From the NCBI RefSeq assembly GCF_018860855.1, contig NZ_JAHKQE010000004.1:62001-126000 (forward strand): a DNA stretch of 64,000 nucleotides. Reading direction: 5' to 3'. The notes beneath the pieces are model-generated. The model did no database searches and was not told the origin of the DNA. It worked only from the letters and a program-made list of their open reading frames with translations. Every line of letters starts with the position of its first letter. The first letter of the stretch is position 1. The position numbers and the translations under genes were made by a program. Positions 1 through 7,985 of the stretch are shown piece by piece. Source of the stretch: Amphritea atlantica. Its GTDB lineage: Bacteria > Pseudomonadota > Gammaproteobacteria > Pseudomonadales > Balneatricaceae.

Positions 1-2
1 CC

Positions 3-731
3 GTAGAGGTTTTTCAAATCATCATTGATGAAGGCATTAAAGTTGTAGAGACATCGGGACGCAATCCTGAAGCTTATCTGCCGATGCTAAAAGCGGCAGG
101 GGTTAAGGTGCTGCATAAAGTGCCGGCGGTTAAGTATGCGCTCAAAGCGCAGGCTATCGGTGTCGATGCCGTTTCGATCGTTGGTGCTGAGTGTGGTGGG
201 CATCCTGGGATGGAAATGATAGGTAGTTTCGTTAATTCGGCGATGGCGTTAGAGAAGCTGGAGATTCCCTACCTGATTGGCGGCGGCGTCGGTCATGGCT
301 CGCAAATCGCAGCGGCGATGATGATGGGGGCTTCAGGGGTTGTGATGGGCACGAAGCTGCTGGTTGCCGAGGAAATCTGGGCACATGATGACTTTAAGCG
401 TCATTTGATCAACGCATCGGAGTCAGATACGACCCTGATTATGTCGAGTATTCGTAACACGGTTCGCGCGCTTAAGAATGATACAACTGCGCTAGTGCAA
501 GCAAAAGAAGCTGAATTAGAGCACGTCACTATTCAGGACTTACTGCCGCTTATTTCTGGAAAAATAGGCCGCGAAGCTTATGTGACCGGAGACTGCAGCC
601 GAGGTGTGTTGTCTGCTGGGCATGCGCTTGCGTTTGTAAAACAGATTGAGCCGATGGCCGATATTATTGCTACTCTCGAGAGCCAAGCTAACGAAGCATT
701 ACAGCGAATGAGTTCTGTAACTAAGTTGTAA
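3..731 (+). CDS. Nitronate monooxygenase-family flavoprotein (5' end missing)
   Basis: The reading frame is open to the first base of the window, so the N-terminal part lies outside it; a start at position 84 would be internal. The visible 242 codons carry the FMN-binding TIM-barrel signature of 2-nitropropane dioxygenase/nitronate monooxygenase and related enoyl reductases: GAECGGHPG, then PYLIGGGVGHG and GASGVVMGTKL, which form the flavin phosphate site. The family oxidises nitronates or acts as an NAD(P)H:flavin or quinone reductase; the substrate here is unknown. It lies 51 bp before an enoyl-CoA isomerase-like gene on the same strand, so it probably belongs to the same acyl-CoA catabolic operon, where such proteins are common. 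Family assignment is strong, precise function is not. Confidence 0.85.
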   Translation, partial: VEVFQIIIDEGIKVVETSGRNPEAYLPMLKAAGVKVLHKVPAVKYALKAQAIGVDAVSIVGAECGGHPGMEMIGSFVNSAMALEKLEIPYLIGGGVGHGSQIAAAMMMGASGVVMGTKLLVAEEIWAHDDFKRHLINASESDTTLIMSSIRNTVRALKNDTTALVQAKEAELEHVTIQDLLPLISGKIGREAYVTGDCSRGVLSAGHALAFVKQIEPMADIIATLESQANEALQRMSSVTKL

Positions 732-782
732 GTGAGAGGTGGGTGAGAGCCTGCCTAAGCTTTTTCAGTTGAGTGAAAAATA

Positions 783-1538
783 ATGTCTAATTCAGAATTT
801 ATTGATGTTACATGTGATCAGGGTGTCATGAAGATCGGTATTAACCGCCCGGACAAGAAAAATGCACTTAATCGTGCGATGTATGATGCGATTCGTTCGG
901 CATTTTTAATAGCCGATCAGGATCCGCAAATTAAGTCCGTTTTATTGTACGGTACGGCGGATGCCTTCACGGCGGGTAACGATCTCGCTGATTTTAATGA
1001 TAGAGATCCAAGTAAACCCTCTCCGGCAGCGGTCATGTTAGAAGTCATACATGATTTCAGCAAGCCGGTTGTGGCCGCTGTTGCAGGTTTGGCAGTGGGT
1101 ATTGGCGCTACTATTTTACTTCATTGTGATTTGGTTTATGCCGCACCTGAGACGCGCTTTCGCTTACCGTTTGTTGCGCTGGGCGTCTGTCCTGAAGCCG
1201 GCTCCAGTTTAATGGTCCCCGCATTGGCAGGGCATCGTTTGGCATCAGAGTTATTGATGTTGGGTGACTTTTTCACGTCTCAAACGGCACTTGATGCCGG
1301 CTTCGTGACACGCATTGTGGCGGATCAAGATATCAAAGCATTCGGCTTTGAGAAGGCTGTGCAATTGGCGCAGCAGCCTGTTGAGGCGCTATCGATTACC
1401 AAGCGGTTACTTAAGCAGGGTCAGCATCAGGTGCTGAAAGAGCGAATGACAGAAGAGTTTATGTTGTTTAATCAGATGCTGCAGTCCGATGAATCTATCG
1501 CCGTGCGTCAAAAGCTGAGTGCTAAACTGAAGAAATGA
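783..1538 (+). CDS. Enoyl-CoA isomerase/hydratase (crotonase superfamily)
   Basis: A 251-residue protein of normal crotonase length. The CoA-binding and oxyanion-hole segments are visible (INRPDKKNALN near residue 20, FTAGNDLADF near 60, AGLAVGIGATILLHCDLVYA near 105). The glutamate equivalent to rat hydratase Glu144 is replaced by Phe (LPFVALG), while the motif CPEAGSS contains the glutamate used by peroxisomal delta3,delta2-enoyl-CoA isomerases (PEGCSS type). The sequence therefore reads more like a double-bond isomerase than a hydratase; this is inferred from motifs. It follows the flavoprotein gene by 51 bp and precedes the acyl-CoA dehydrogenase operon by 506 bp. Role: processing unsaturated acyl-CoA intermediates in beta-oxidation. 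Confidence 0.85.
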   Translation: MSNSEFIDVTCDQGVMKIGINRPDKKNALNRAMYDAIRSAFLIADQDPQIKSVLLYGTADAFTAGNDLADFNDRDPSKPSPAAVMLEVIHDFSKPVVAAVAGLAVGIGATILLHCDLVYAAPETRFRLPFVALGVCPEAGSSLMVPALAGHRLASELLMLGDFFTSQTALDAGFVTRIVADQDIKAFGFEKAVQLAQQPVEALSITKRLLKQGQHQVLKERMTEEFMLFNQMLQSDESIAVRQKLSAKLKK

Positions 1539-2044
1539 TCGGTTGTGACATCCTTGGTCTAGGCCGTTGAGTGTTAACACGAAGCGGCAGGCCAAGCATG
1601 ATTCTATGGCTGCTGAGCCTCGCTGCTGATTGTCTGTTTTATGGTTGTTGGTTCGATCTTCAAGGTAGCGGGCCGGATTGCTCGTGTTGAGCATATGGAG
1701 GGCGAGATCGATTAGCCCTCACTCGTCATCTTCGAACGCTGTATGTTACATATTCGTTACTGCCTGCTTTACCTCTCTCTATTGTCTATATCACTGCCGT
1801 TCTATCCGTCAGTGTATTCATAGCTTGTCTCTCCTGTGCTGCTTACCTCCCCATTATTGACCTGATTGGGCCATTTTTACGGTTGTTTTCATGACCATCT
1901 GGGCTGTTTAAGAGATTAAAGGTCCTTATTTACAGCGAACTATAGTTTCGCTAGGCGAAAATAAAAGTCATAATTCGTTGTCTGTTATGATTTATATTGG
2001 TACTATATTTTGCAATGAAGCTATTTCTAGGCTGGAGTGAAGAG
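1539..2044 (+). other. Intergenic region before the acyl-CoA dehydrogenase operon
   Basis: About 500 bases without a convincing gene. Short open frames exist here, but none has a ribosome binding site or a recognisable product. The only clear element is the palindrome at 1946-1960, listed separately. A second half-site, CAGCGAAC, precedes it at about 1933-1940. The operon promoter should lie here, but no clear -35/-10 pair was identified. Confidence 0.6.
1946..1960. promoter_or_regulatory. Palindromic operator TTTCGC-TAG-GCGAAA
   Basis: A perfect 6-bp inverted repeat with a 3-bp spacer, 85 bp before the start codon of the acyl-CoA dehydrogenase. It recurs at 10323-10337 before the TRAP transporter and at 15973-15987 before the porin. 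Here and at the porin, the 18 bases ATAGTTTCGCTAGGCGAA are identical. The size and shape resemble operators of IclR-type regulators, but no regulator gene of that type is in the window, so the family is a guess. Confidence 0.7.
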
Positions 2045-3241
2045 ATGAATGTAGATTTTACAAACGAAGAACTCGCCTTTCGTGAAGAGGTGCGGGAATT
2101 TTTTAAACATAAGTTTCCTGCTGCGGTAAAGGATAAGCAGGAAAAGGGTACCTACCTCACCAAAAACGATCATATCGTGTGGCAGAAAGCTTTATATGAT
2201 CAAGGCTGGGCGGGTATCAACTGGCCAGTAGAGCACGGTGGTACGGGTTGGTCTGCGACGCAGAAATATATTTTTGCAACAGAAGCTGCCGAAGCAAAAT
2301 CACCTCGCATTATTCCCTTTGGTTTGGCGATGGTGGCACCGGTTATCTACACCTATGGTTCTGAAGAGCAAAAGGCGCGATTTTTACCCGATATTCTGGC
2401 GACCAATGTTTGGTGGTGTCAGGGGTATTCCGAACCGAATGCTGGCTCCGACCTAGCCTCAGTGAAGACTAAAGCCGTTCGTGATGGTGATAGCTACGTT
2501 GTTAGTGGCACTAAAACATGGACAACATTAGGTCAGCACGCGGACTGGATCTTCTGCTTGGTTCGTACCGACGATAGTGGCCGCAAGCAACAGGGTATTA
2601 GTTTTCTTTTGATCGATATGAAAACGCCAGGTGTGAGTGTGACGCCGATCATCACTATCGATGGCACCCATGAAGTCAATGAAGTGCATTTTGATGATGT
2701 ACGTGTGCCTGCCAATAACTTAATTGGTGAAGAAGGTAAGGGTTGGACCTATGCCAAGGTTCTGCTGACCCATGAGCGAACAGGTATTGCCCGTGTTGCC
2801 GAGTCTAAGGCACGACTTAATTCGATAAAGAAAATGATTGATGAAGCAGCGGCAAGAGGTGAAGTCCTCAAATCTAATGCTGTCTTTATGGCGCGGTTAC
2901 TTGAGATCGAAGTTGAGCTTAAGGCGCTAGAGTATACCGAGTTGCGGGTATTATCGTCTGTTTCAACGGGTAAAGCACCGGGGCCTGAGTCGTCAATTTT
3001 GAAGATCAAAGGCTCAGAAATGATCCAGATGTTGGATGAGCTGGTACTTGAAATCGCCGGTATTTACGCCTTGCCATTTGTCCCTGAGCAGTACACCGAA
3101 GGCTTCGATGGCGAGTCAATCGGACCACTGTTTGCCGCTAAAGCCGCACCGACTTATTACAACGATCGTAAAGTCAGTATCTACGGCGGAACTAATGAAA
3201 TTCAGAAGAACATCATCGCCAAGCAAGTGCTAGGGCTATAG
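2045..3241 (+). CDS. Acyl-CoA dehydrogenase, large-subunit type (pimeloyl-CoA dehydrogenase-like)
   Basis: A 398-residue flavoprotein that would introduce the alpha,beta double bond into an acyl-CoA and pass electrons to ETF. The start at 2045 is chosen because GGAG at 2034-2037 precedes it; the same frame opens earlier at 1997 without such a site. FAD/substrate motifs are visible: GYSEPNAGSDLASVKT mid-protein and IYGGTNEIQKN at the C-terminus. The usual C-terminal catalytic glutamate (EGT) is Gly here, but Glu244 in THERTGIA sits where isovaleryl-CoA dehydrogenase-type enzymes place their base. It is followed 10 bp later by a divergent partner, the arrangement of PimC/PimD-type heteromers. 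Genes for EtfBA and ETF-QO follow, supplying the electron route to ubiquinone. The substrate (dicarboxyl-, cyclic or branched acyl-CoA) is not known. Confidence 0.9.
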   Translation: MNVDFTNEELAFREEVREFFKHKFPAAVKDKQEKGTYLTKNDHIVWQKALYDQGWAGINWPVEHGGTGWSATQKYIFATEAAEAKSPRIIPFGLAMVAPVIYTYGSEEQKARFLPDILATNVWWCQGYSEPNAGSDLASVKTKAVRDGDSYVVSGTKTWTTLGQHADWIFCLVRTDDSGRKQQGISFLLIDMKTPGVSVTPIITIDGTHEVNEVHFDDVRVPANNLIGEEGKGWTYAKVLLTHERTGIARVAESKARLNSIKKMIDEAAARGEVLKSNAVFMARLLEIEVELKALEYTELRVLSSVSTGKAPGPESSILKIKGSEMIQMLDELVLEIAGIYALPFVPEQYTEGFDGESIGPLFAAKAAPTYYNDRKVSIYGGTNEIQKNIIAKQVLGL

Positions 3242-3251
3242 GAGAATAGTG

Positions 3252-4391
3252 ATGGATTTTTCACTGAACGATATTCAGCAAATGATGCAGGATAGCGCAG
3301 CAAAATTTATTCAAAATGACTATGACTTTGAAACCCGTCGGGGGTTATCTAACAGTCCAGCGGGATACAGTGAGGATAACTGGAAGTTATTTGCTGAACT
3401 CGGATGGTTAGCGCTACCAATCAAAGAAGCCTATGGCGGTTTGGATGGTGACTTGGTCGACACGATGGTGTTACAGCAAGAATTTGGTAAGGGCCTATTG
3501 GTCGAGCCTTATTACGCGACCGTTTTGCTAGGCGCGAACCTGATTCAGAAGCAAGCGAGCGATGCTCAGAAACTGGAACTGCTTGAGCCGGTTGTTGCCG
3601 GCGAACTGAAACTGGCCTTGGCCCATAGTGAGGCACAAGCCTCCTTTGATGTGTCTCAAACGAAAACTCGTGCTGAGAAGCAGGGTGATCAGTATGTACT
3701 GAATGGCCATAAAGCGGTGGTCCTCGGTGCTGAATCTGCAGATTACTTATTAGTGCCAGCCCGCACCTCGGGTGTCGTGGGTGATGCTGAAGGTATCTCT
3801 CTATTTTTGATCGACCCTAAGTCAGCCGGCGTGCAGTTGCGTGGATATGCCACGAATGATGGGCTTCGTGCCGCTGACATTGGTCTGACTGAAGTAACCG
3901 TGCCCGCGTCATCTATTCTGGGTCAGGCCGATTCGGCTGCGCCAGCCATTGAGTTGGTACTGAACGAGGCGATTGTCGCGTTAGGCGCTGAAGCGGTCGG
4001 GATCATGGAGAAACTGCTAGCTGCGACGTCCGAATATATCAAGACTCGGCAGCAGTTCGACCAGCCGATCAGTCGTTTTCAGGTATTGCAGCACCGTTTA
4101 GCCGATATGTTTATGGAAACCGAGCAAGCTAAGTCGATGGTGTATTTTGCTGCGATGGAAGTGGCTAAAGGTGGTTCAGAAGCAAGTCGTGTGGCGTCGA
4201 TGTTGAAAGTTAAGATTGGCAGTGCCGGACGTTTAGTTGGCCAGCAAGCGGTGCAGCTACACGGTGGTATGGGCATTACTGATGAGCTAGATGTAGGGCA
4301 CTTTTTCAAGCGTCTAACCTGTATTAATAATCAGTTGGGTACGCGTGATTACCATTTGCAATCATTAATTAATAAAGCCGCTGCCGGCTGA
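3252..4391 (+). CDS. Acyl-CoA dehydrogenase, small-subunit type (pimeloyl-CoA dehydrogenase-like)
   Basis: A 379-residue acyl-CoA dehydrogenase fold protein. The ATG at 3252 has GGAGA at 3241-3245 overlapping the upstream stop codon; a GTG at 3249 is an alternative. The N-terminus (MDFSLNDIQ, then YDFETRRG and LGWLALPIKEAYGG) is typical of the small subunits of pimeloyl-CoA dehydrogenases. The C-terminal region keeps QAVQLHGGMGITDEL but lacks the EGTN-type catalytic segment and ends with NQLGTRDYHL. This supports an obligate heteromer with the preceding gene, in which one subunit supplies the base and the other completes FAD binding. This inference comes from known heteromeric families, not from the sequence alone. 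Confidence 0.88.
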   Translation: MDFSLNDIQQMMQDSAAKFIQNDYDFETRRGLSNSPAGYSEDNWKLFAELGWLALPIKEAYGGLDGDLVDTMVLQQEFGKGLLVEPYYATVLLGANLIQKQASDAQKLELLEPVVAGELKLALAHSEAQASFDVSQTKTRAEKQGDQYVLNGHKAVVLGAESADYLLVPARTSGVVGDAEGISLFLIDPKSAGVQLRGYATNDGLRAADIGLTEVTVPASSILGQADSAAPAIELVLNEAIVALGAEAVGIMEKLLAATSEYIKTRQQFDQPISRFQVLQHRLADMFMETEQAKSMVYFAAMEVAKGGSEASRVASMLKVKIGSAGRLVGQQAVQLHGGMGITDELDVGHFFKRLTCINNQLGTRDYHLQSLINKAAAG

Positions 4392-4421
4392 GTTGCCAAC
4401 CGATAATAGTAAGGTAGAGCT

Positions 4422-5171
4422 ATGAAAGTATTAGTGGCCGTTAAGCGAGTGATTGATTACAACATCAAGGTCCGCGTTAAAAGTGATCAATCTGGTGTTG
4501 ATCTTGCCAATGTAAAAATGGCGATGAACCCCTTCTGTGAAATAGCAGTAGAGGAAGCCGTTCGCCTGAAAGAGAAGGGGGTTGCTGATGAGGTAATCGT
4601 CGTTTCTATTGGGCCGAAGGTGGCTCAGGAGCAAATTCGCACGGCGATGGCTTTAGGGGCTGATCGCGGTATTTTAGTGGAAACCGATGAGCCGTTAGAG
4701 TCCCTAGCCATTGCTAAGTTGTTAACCAAGGTGGTCGAGGTTGAGCAGCCAGGTTTGGTGATTTTAGGCAAGCAGTCGATCGATGCCGATAATAACCAGA
4801 CGGGGCAAATGCTCGGAGCGCTGGCGGGGATGTCTCAGGGAACCTTTGCCTCAGAGATCAATGTGAGTGAAAACTCCGTTGAAGTGACGCGCGAAATCGA
4901 TGGTGGTCTACAAACACTGTCGCTGAATTTGCCCGCGATTATCACCACGGATCTGCGGTTAAATGAACCTCGTTATGCGTCTTTGCCCAATATCATGAAA
5001 GCTAAGCGCAAGCCTCTGGATGTTAAAACGCCAGCTGACTTCGGCGTTAATGTCATATCGGGACTTAAAACCTTACTCGTTGAATCCCCACAAGAGCGAA
5101 GTGCCGGCGTGCTCGTCGGTAGTGTGAGTGAGTTGGTTGAAAAGCTAAAAAATGAAGCAAAGGTTATCTGA
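4422..5171 (+). CDS. etfB: Electron transfer flavoprotein, beta subunit
   Basis: A 249-residue EtfB of normal length. It starts [20 protein letters not shown] and has the conserved core [13 protein letters not shown], the segment [16 protein letters not shown], and the EtfB signature region with [20 protein letters not shown] near residues 165-190. With EtfA it forms the soluble FAD/AMP heterodimer that takes electrons from acyl-CoA dehydrogenases in the cytoplasm. It is 30 bp downstream of the small dehydrogenase gene and one base apart from etfA. Being fused into this operon, it may be a dedicated ETF pair or the housekeeping pair; the window cannot tell. Confidence 0.97.
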   Translation: MKVLVAVKRVIDYNIKVRVKSDQSGVDLANVKMAMNPFCEIAVEEAVRLKEKGVADEVIVVSIGPKVAQEQIRTAMALGADRGILVETDEPLESLAIAKLLTKVVEVEQPGLVILGKQSIDADNNQTGQMLGALAGMSQGTFASEINVSENSVEVTREIDGGLQTLSLNLPAIITTDLRLNEPRYASLPNIMKAKRKPLDVKTPADFGVNVISGLKTLLVESPQERSAGVLVGSVSELVEKLKNEAKVI

Positions 5172-5172
5172 T

Positions 5173-6099
5173 ATGAGCATTCTGGTTATTGCTGAACACG
5201 ATAATGGGTCCTTAAAGGATGAAACCCTTAACACGGTGACCGCCGCTGTCCAGATTGGTGGCAACGTTGATTTATTAATTGCGGGTGAGAACTGCAACGC
5301 AGTTGCAGAACAAGCCGCCAAGATTAGCGGTGTGAACCGCGTACTGGTGGCAGATCATGCAGTCTACGCTCATCAGTTAGCGGAAAATATCAGTCTGTTA
5401 GTGTCTGAGTTGGCGGTAGATTACAGTCATGTGCTGGCACCAGCGACCACCAATGGTAAGAACTTTATGCCTAGGGTTGCAGCGACCTTAGATGTATCGC
5501 AGATCTCTGAGATTACAGCGGTTGTCAGTGCCGATACGTTTAAGCGGCCTATCTATGCGGGTAATGCTATCGCGACCGTGCAATCTACGGATAAAGTTAA
5601 GGTGATTACGGTGCGGGCAACGGGGTTTGATGCTGCTGTGTGTGATGGTAGTGCAACGATTGAATCGCTGGATAAGGCTACGGATGCAGGCTTGTCTTCT
5701 TTTGTTAAAGAGGAACTGGCGCAATCGGATCGACCTGGACTGACCAGTGCCAAGGTCATTATTTCGGGTGGTCGAGGCATGGGTAATAGTAGCAACTTCA
5801 GCCTATTAGAGCAGGTCGCGGATAAGCTGGGTGCTGCGGTAGGCGCCTCTCGTGCCGCAGTGGATGCCGGTTATGCGCCCAACGATATGCAAGTAGGGCA
5901 GACGGGTAAAATTGTTGCCCCGGATCTTTATATTGCTGTCGGTATTTCAGGTGCGATCCAGCATTTAGCGGGTATGAAAGACTCTAAAGTCATTGTTGCT
6001 ATTAATAAAGATGAAGAAGCGCCTATCTTTCAAGTGGCCGACTTTGGCTTGGTCGATGACCTGTTTGATGCAGTACCTGAGTTAGCGAACAGCCTCTGA
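5173..6099 (+). CDS. etfA: Electron transfer flavoprotein, alpha subunit
   Basis: A 308-residue EtfA. The start at 5173, one base after the etfB stop, is preferred because [12 protein letters not shown] is the usual EtfA beginning; the frame opens earlier at 5152 inside etfB. The C-terminal FAD-binding domain is clear: [48 protein letters not shown] and [16 protein letters not shown]. It hands electrons from the acyl-CoA dehydrogenases to ETF-ubiquinone oxidoreductase encoded 200 bp downstream. Translation is probably coupled to etfB. A terminator at 6161-6187 follows. Confidence 0.97.
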   Translation: MSILVIAEHDNGSLKDETLNTVTAAVQIGGNVDLLIAGENCNAVAEQAAKISGVNRVLVADHAVYAHQLAENISLLVSELAVDYSHVLAPATTNGKNFMPRVAATLDVSQISEITAVVSADTFKRPIYAGNAIATVQSTDKVKVITVRATGFDAAVCDGSATIESLDKATDAGLSSFVKEELAQSDRPGLTSAKVIISGGRGMGNSSNFSLLEQVADKLGAAVGASRAAVDAGYAPNDMQVGQTGKIVAPDLYIAVGISGAIQHLAGMKDSKVIVAINKDEEAPIFQVADFGLVDDLFDAVPELANSL

Positions 6100-6160
6100 G
6101 TTATATCATCTCATAGTGTTTTCCCTGGTAGACCAGCACCTTTTCAACGGTGCTGGCTTC

Positions 6161-6187
6161 GCCTTAAGTTTTACTTAGGGCCTTTTT
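6161..6187 (+). terminator. Rho-independent terminator after etfA
   Basis: GCCTTAAGT, a TTT loop and ACTTAGGGC form a 9-bp stem with one mismatch (a G-T type pair in RNA), followed by CTTTTT. A second perfect 8-bp hairpin, CCAGCACC/GGTGCTGG at 6133-6156, sits just before it. It probably separates the dehydrogenase-etf operon from the ETF-QO gene. Confidence 0.75.
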
Positions 6188-6297
6188 ATAAAAGACGTTG
6201 AGTCATGAATGGTGTGTTGCCCTTATAGCGTGAGGGTAGCGATGTCATTGCACGCTTTAACGGCAGTAACGATCTAAATAATTATTTGGAGGCTATC

Positions 6298-7950
6298 GTG
6301 CAACGCGAAGCGATGGAATTTGATGTTGTCATTGTTGGAGCAGGCCCCGCCGGGCTCTCTGCTGCTTGTCGATTGATGCAGCAGGCTCAAGTCAATGATC
6401 AGGAATTAATGGTCTGTGTCGTAGAGAAAGGTTCAGAGGTTGGCGCGCATATATTATCGGGTGCGGTGTTTGAGCCTCGTGCACTTAACGAACTCTTTCC
6501 TGATTGGGAAGAGCAGGGGCTGGCATTAGGCGAGAAAGTGAGTGCCGATGAAATTTACCTGTTTAAAGATGAGCAGAAAGCCACCAAGATACCTAATTGC
6601 ATGGTGCCAAGCACGATGCACAATGAAGGTAACTACGTTATTAGTTTGGGCAATCTGACGCGTTGGCTGGCCGAAAAAGCCGAATCATTAGGGGTTGAGA
6701 TTTTCCCCGGTTTCGCCGCCGCTGAAATTCTTTATCGTGAAGATGGCGCAGTTAAAGGGATTGCTACCGGTGATATGGGGGTCGATGAAAATGGACAACC
6801 AAAAGATAGCTATATGCCAGGTATGGAACTACATGCCAAATACACTCTGTTTGCTGAAGGTTGCCGTGGTCATTTAGGCAAAGAGTTAATCAGCCGATTT
6901 AATCTTGATAGTGATAGCGACCCTCAGCACTATGGCCTAGGTATTAAGGAACTGTGGGATATTGACCCGGCAAAACATAAGCCCGGTCTGGTTATTCATG
7001 GGGCCGGTTGGCCTTTAGGTAAAAATGCGGCGGGTGGATCATTCTTATACCACGCCGAGAATAATCAAGTCGTGCTGGGGTTAATTACTGACCTTAGTTA
7101 TGAAAACCCCTATCTGAGTCCGTTCGATGAAATGCAGCGGATGAAGCACCAGTCGGTATTCAAGCAATATTTAGACGGTGGAAAGCGGGTGTCCTATGGC
7201 GCCCGTGCCATTGCTAAGGGGGGCTTTAATTCTTTACCGAAAATGAGCTTCGCTGGTGGCCTGCTAATTGGCTGCGATGCGGGCACGTTGAATTTTGCCA
7301 AAATTAAAGGCAGCCATACAGCCATGAAGAGCGGTATGATCGCTGCTGATACATTGATAGGTGTCCTTGCGAGTGGCGATGCCGGCGGCCAGGATTTGAC
7401 CCAATTTGCTGAAGACTTTAAGTGTAGCTGGCTAAATGAAGAGCTACAGTGCTCACGTAATTTTGGCCCTGCGATGCATAAGTTTGGTATGGTCTTTGGT
7501 GGTGTGTTTAACTATTTGGATCAGAACTGTTTCAAAGGTAAGTTACCCTTTACCTTGCATGACCTTAAACCTGATTTTGCGCAACTGAAGCCAGCGTCAG
7601 AATGCCACAAAATCGTCTATCCCAAGCCTGATGGTGTGTTTAGCTTCGACAAATTGTCTTCTGTCTTTTTGTCGAATACTCATCATGCAGAAGATCAACC
7701 CTGCCATCTCAAACTTCAGGATGCCACGATCCCGTTGGCACATAACCTCGTGTTATTTGATGAGCCTGCACAGCGTTTCTGTCCGGCAGGTGTGTATGAA
7801 ATAGTCGAGGACGAGCAGCACAACAAAGCGTTTCAGATAAACTCGCAAAACTGTGTTCATTGTAAGACCTGTGATATCAAAGACCCATCTCAGAATATTA
7901 CCTGGGTGACACCCGAAGGCGCCGGCGGCCCAAATTATCCCAACATGTAG
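6298..7950 (+). CDS. Electron transfer flavoprotein-ubiquinone oxidoreductase
   Basis: A 550-residue membrane-associated FAD/4Fe-4S enzyme that oxidises reduced ETF and reduces ubiquinone. GTG at 6298 is taken as the start because TTGGAGG ends 5 bases before it; a TTG at 6286 or an ATG at 6313 are alternatives. The N-terminal Rossmann motif is VVIVGAGPAGLSAA and the second FAD segment is GGLLIGCDAGTLN. The C-terminal ferredoxin-like domain has the cysteines for the 4Fe-4S cluster in CPAGVYE and NCVHCKTCDIKDPSQN. The ending TPEGAGGPNYPNM is characteristic of the family. It completes the electron path from the acyl-CoA dehydrogenase pair to the respiratory chain. Confidence 0.96.
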   Translation: MQREAMEFDVVIVGAGPAGLSAACRLMQQAQVNDQELMVCVVEKGSEVGAHILSGAVFEPRALNELFPDWEEQGLALGEKVSADEIYLFKDEQKATKIPNCMVPSTMHNEGNYVISLGNLTRWLAEKAESLGVEIFPGFAAAEILYREDGAVKGIATGDMGVDENGQPKDSYMPGMELHAKYTLFAEGCRGHLGKELISRFNLDSDSDPQHYGLGIKELWDIDPAKHKPGLVIHGAGWPLGKNAAGGSFLYHAENNQVVLGLITDLSYENPYLSPFDEMQRMKHQSVFKQYLDGGKRVSYGARAIAKGGFNSLPKMSFAGGLLIGCDAGTLNFAKIKGSHTAMKSGMIAADTLIGVLASGDAGGQDLTQFAEDFKCSWLNEELQCSRNFGPAMHKFGMVFGGVFNYLDQNCFKGKLPFTLHDLKPDFAQLKPASECHKIVYPKPDGVFSFDKLSSVFLSNTHHAEDQPCHLKLQDATIPLAHNLVLFDEPAQRFCPAGVYEIVEDEQHNKAFQINSQNCVHCKTCDIKDPSQNITWVTPEGAGGPNYPNM

Positions 7951-7985
7951 GCACCTTTTAATTGTACCTACTGGAGAGAAGTAAA

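Noticed and set aside
1678-1860. 60-codon plus-strand frame before the acyl-CoA dehydrogenase operon
   Set aside because: No ribosome binding site, cysteine- and serine-rich composition typical of non-coding translation, no family.
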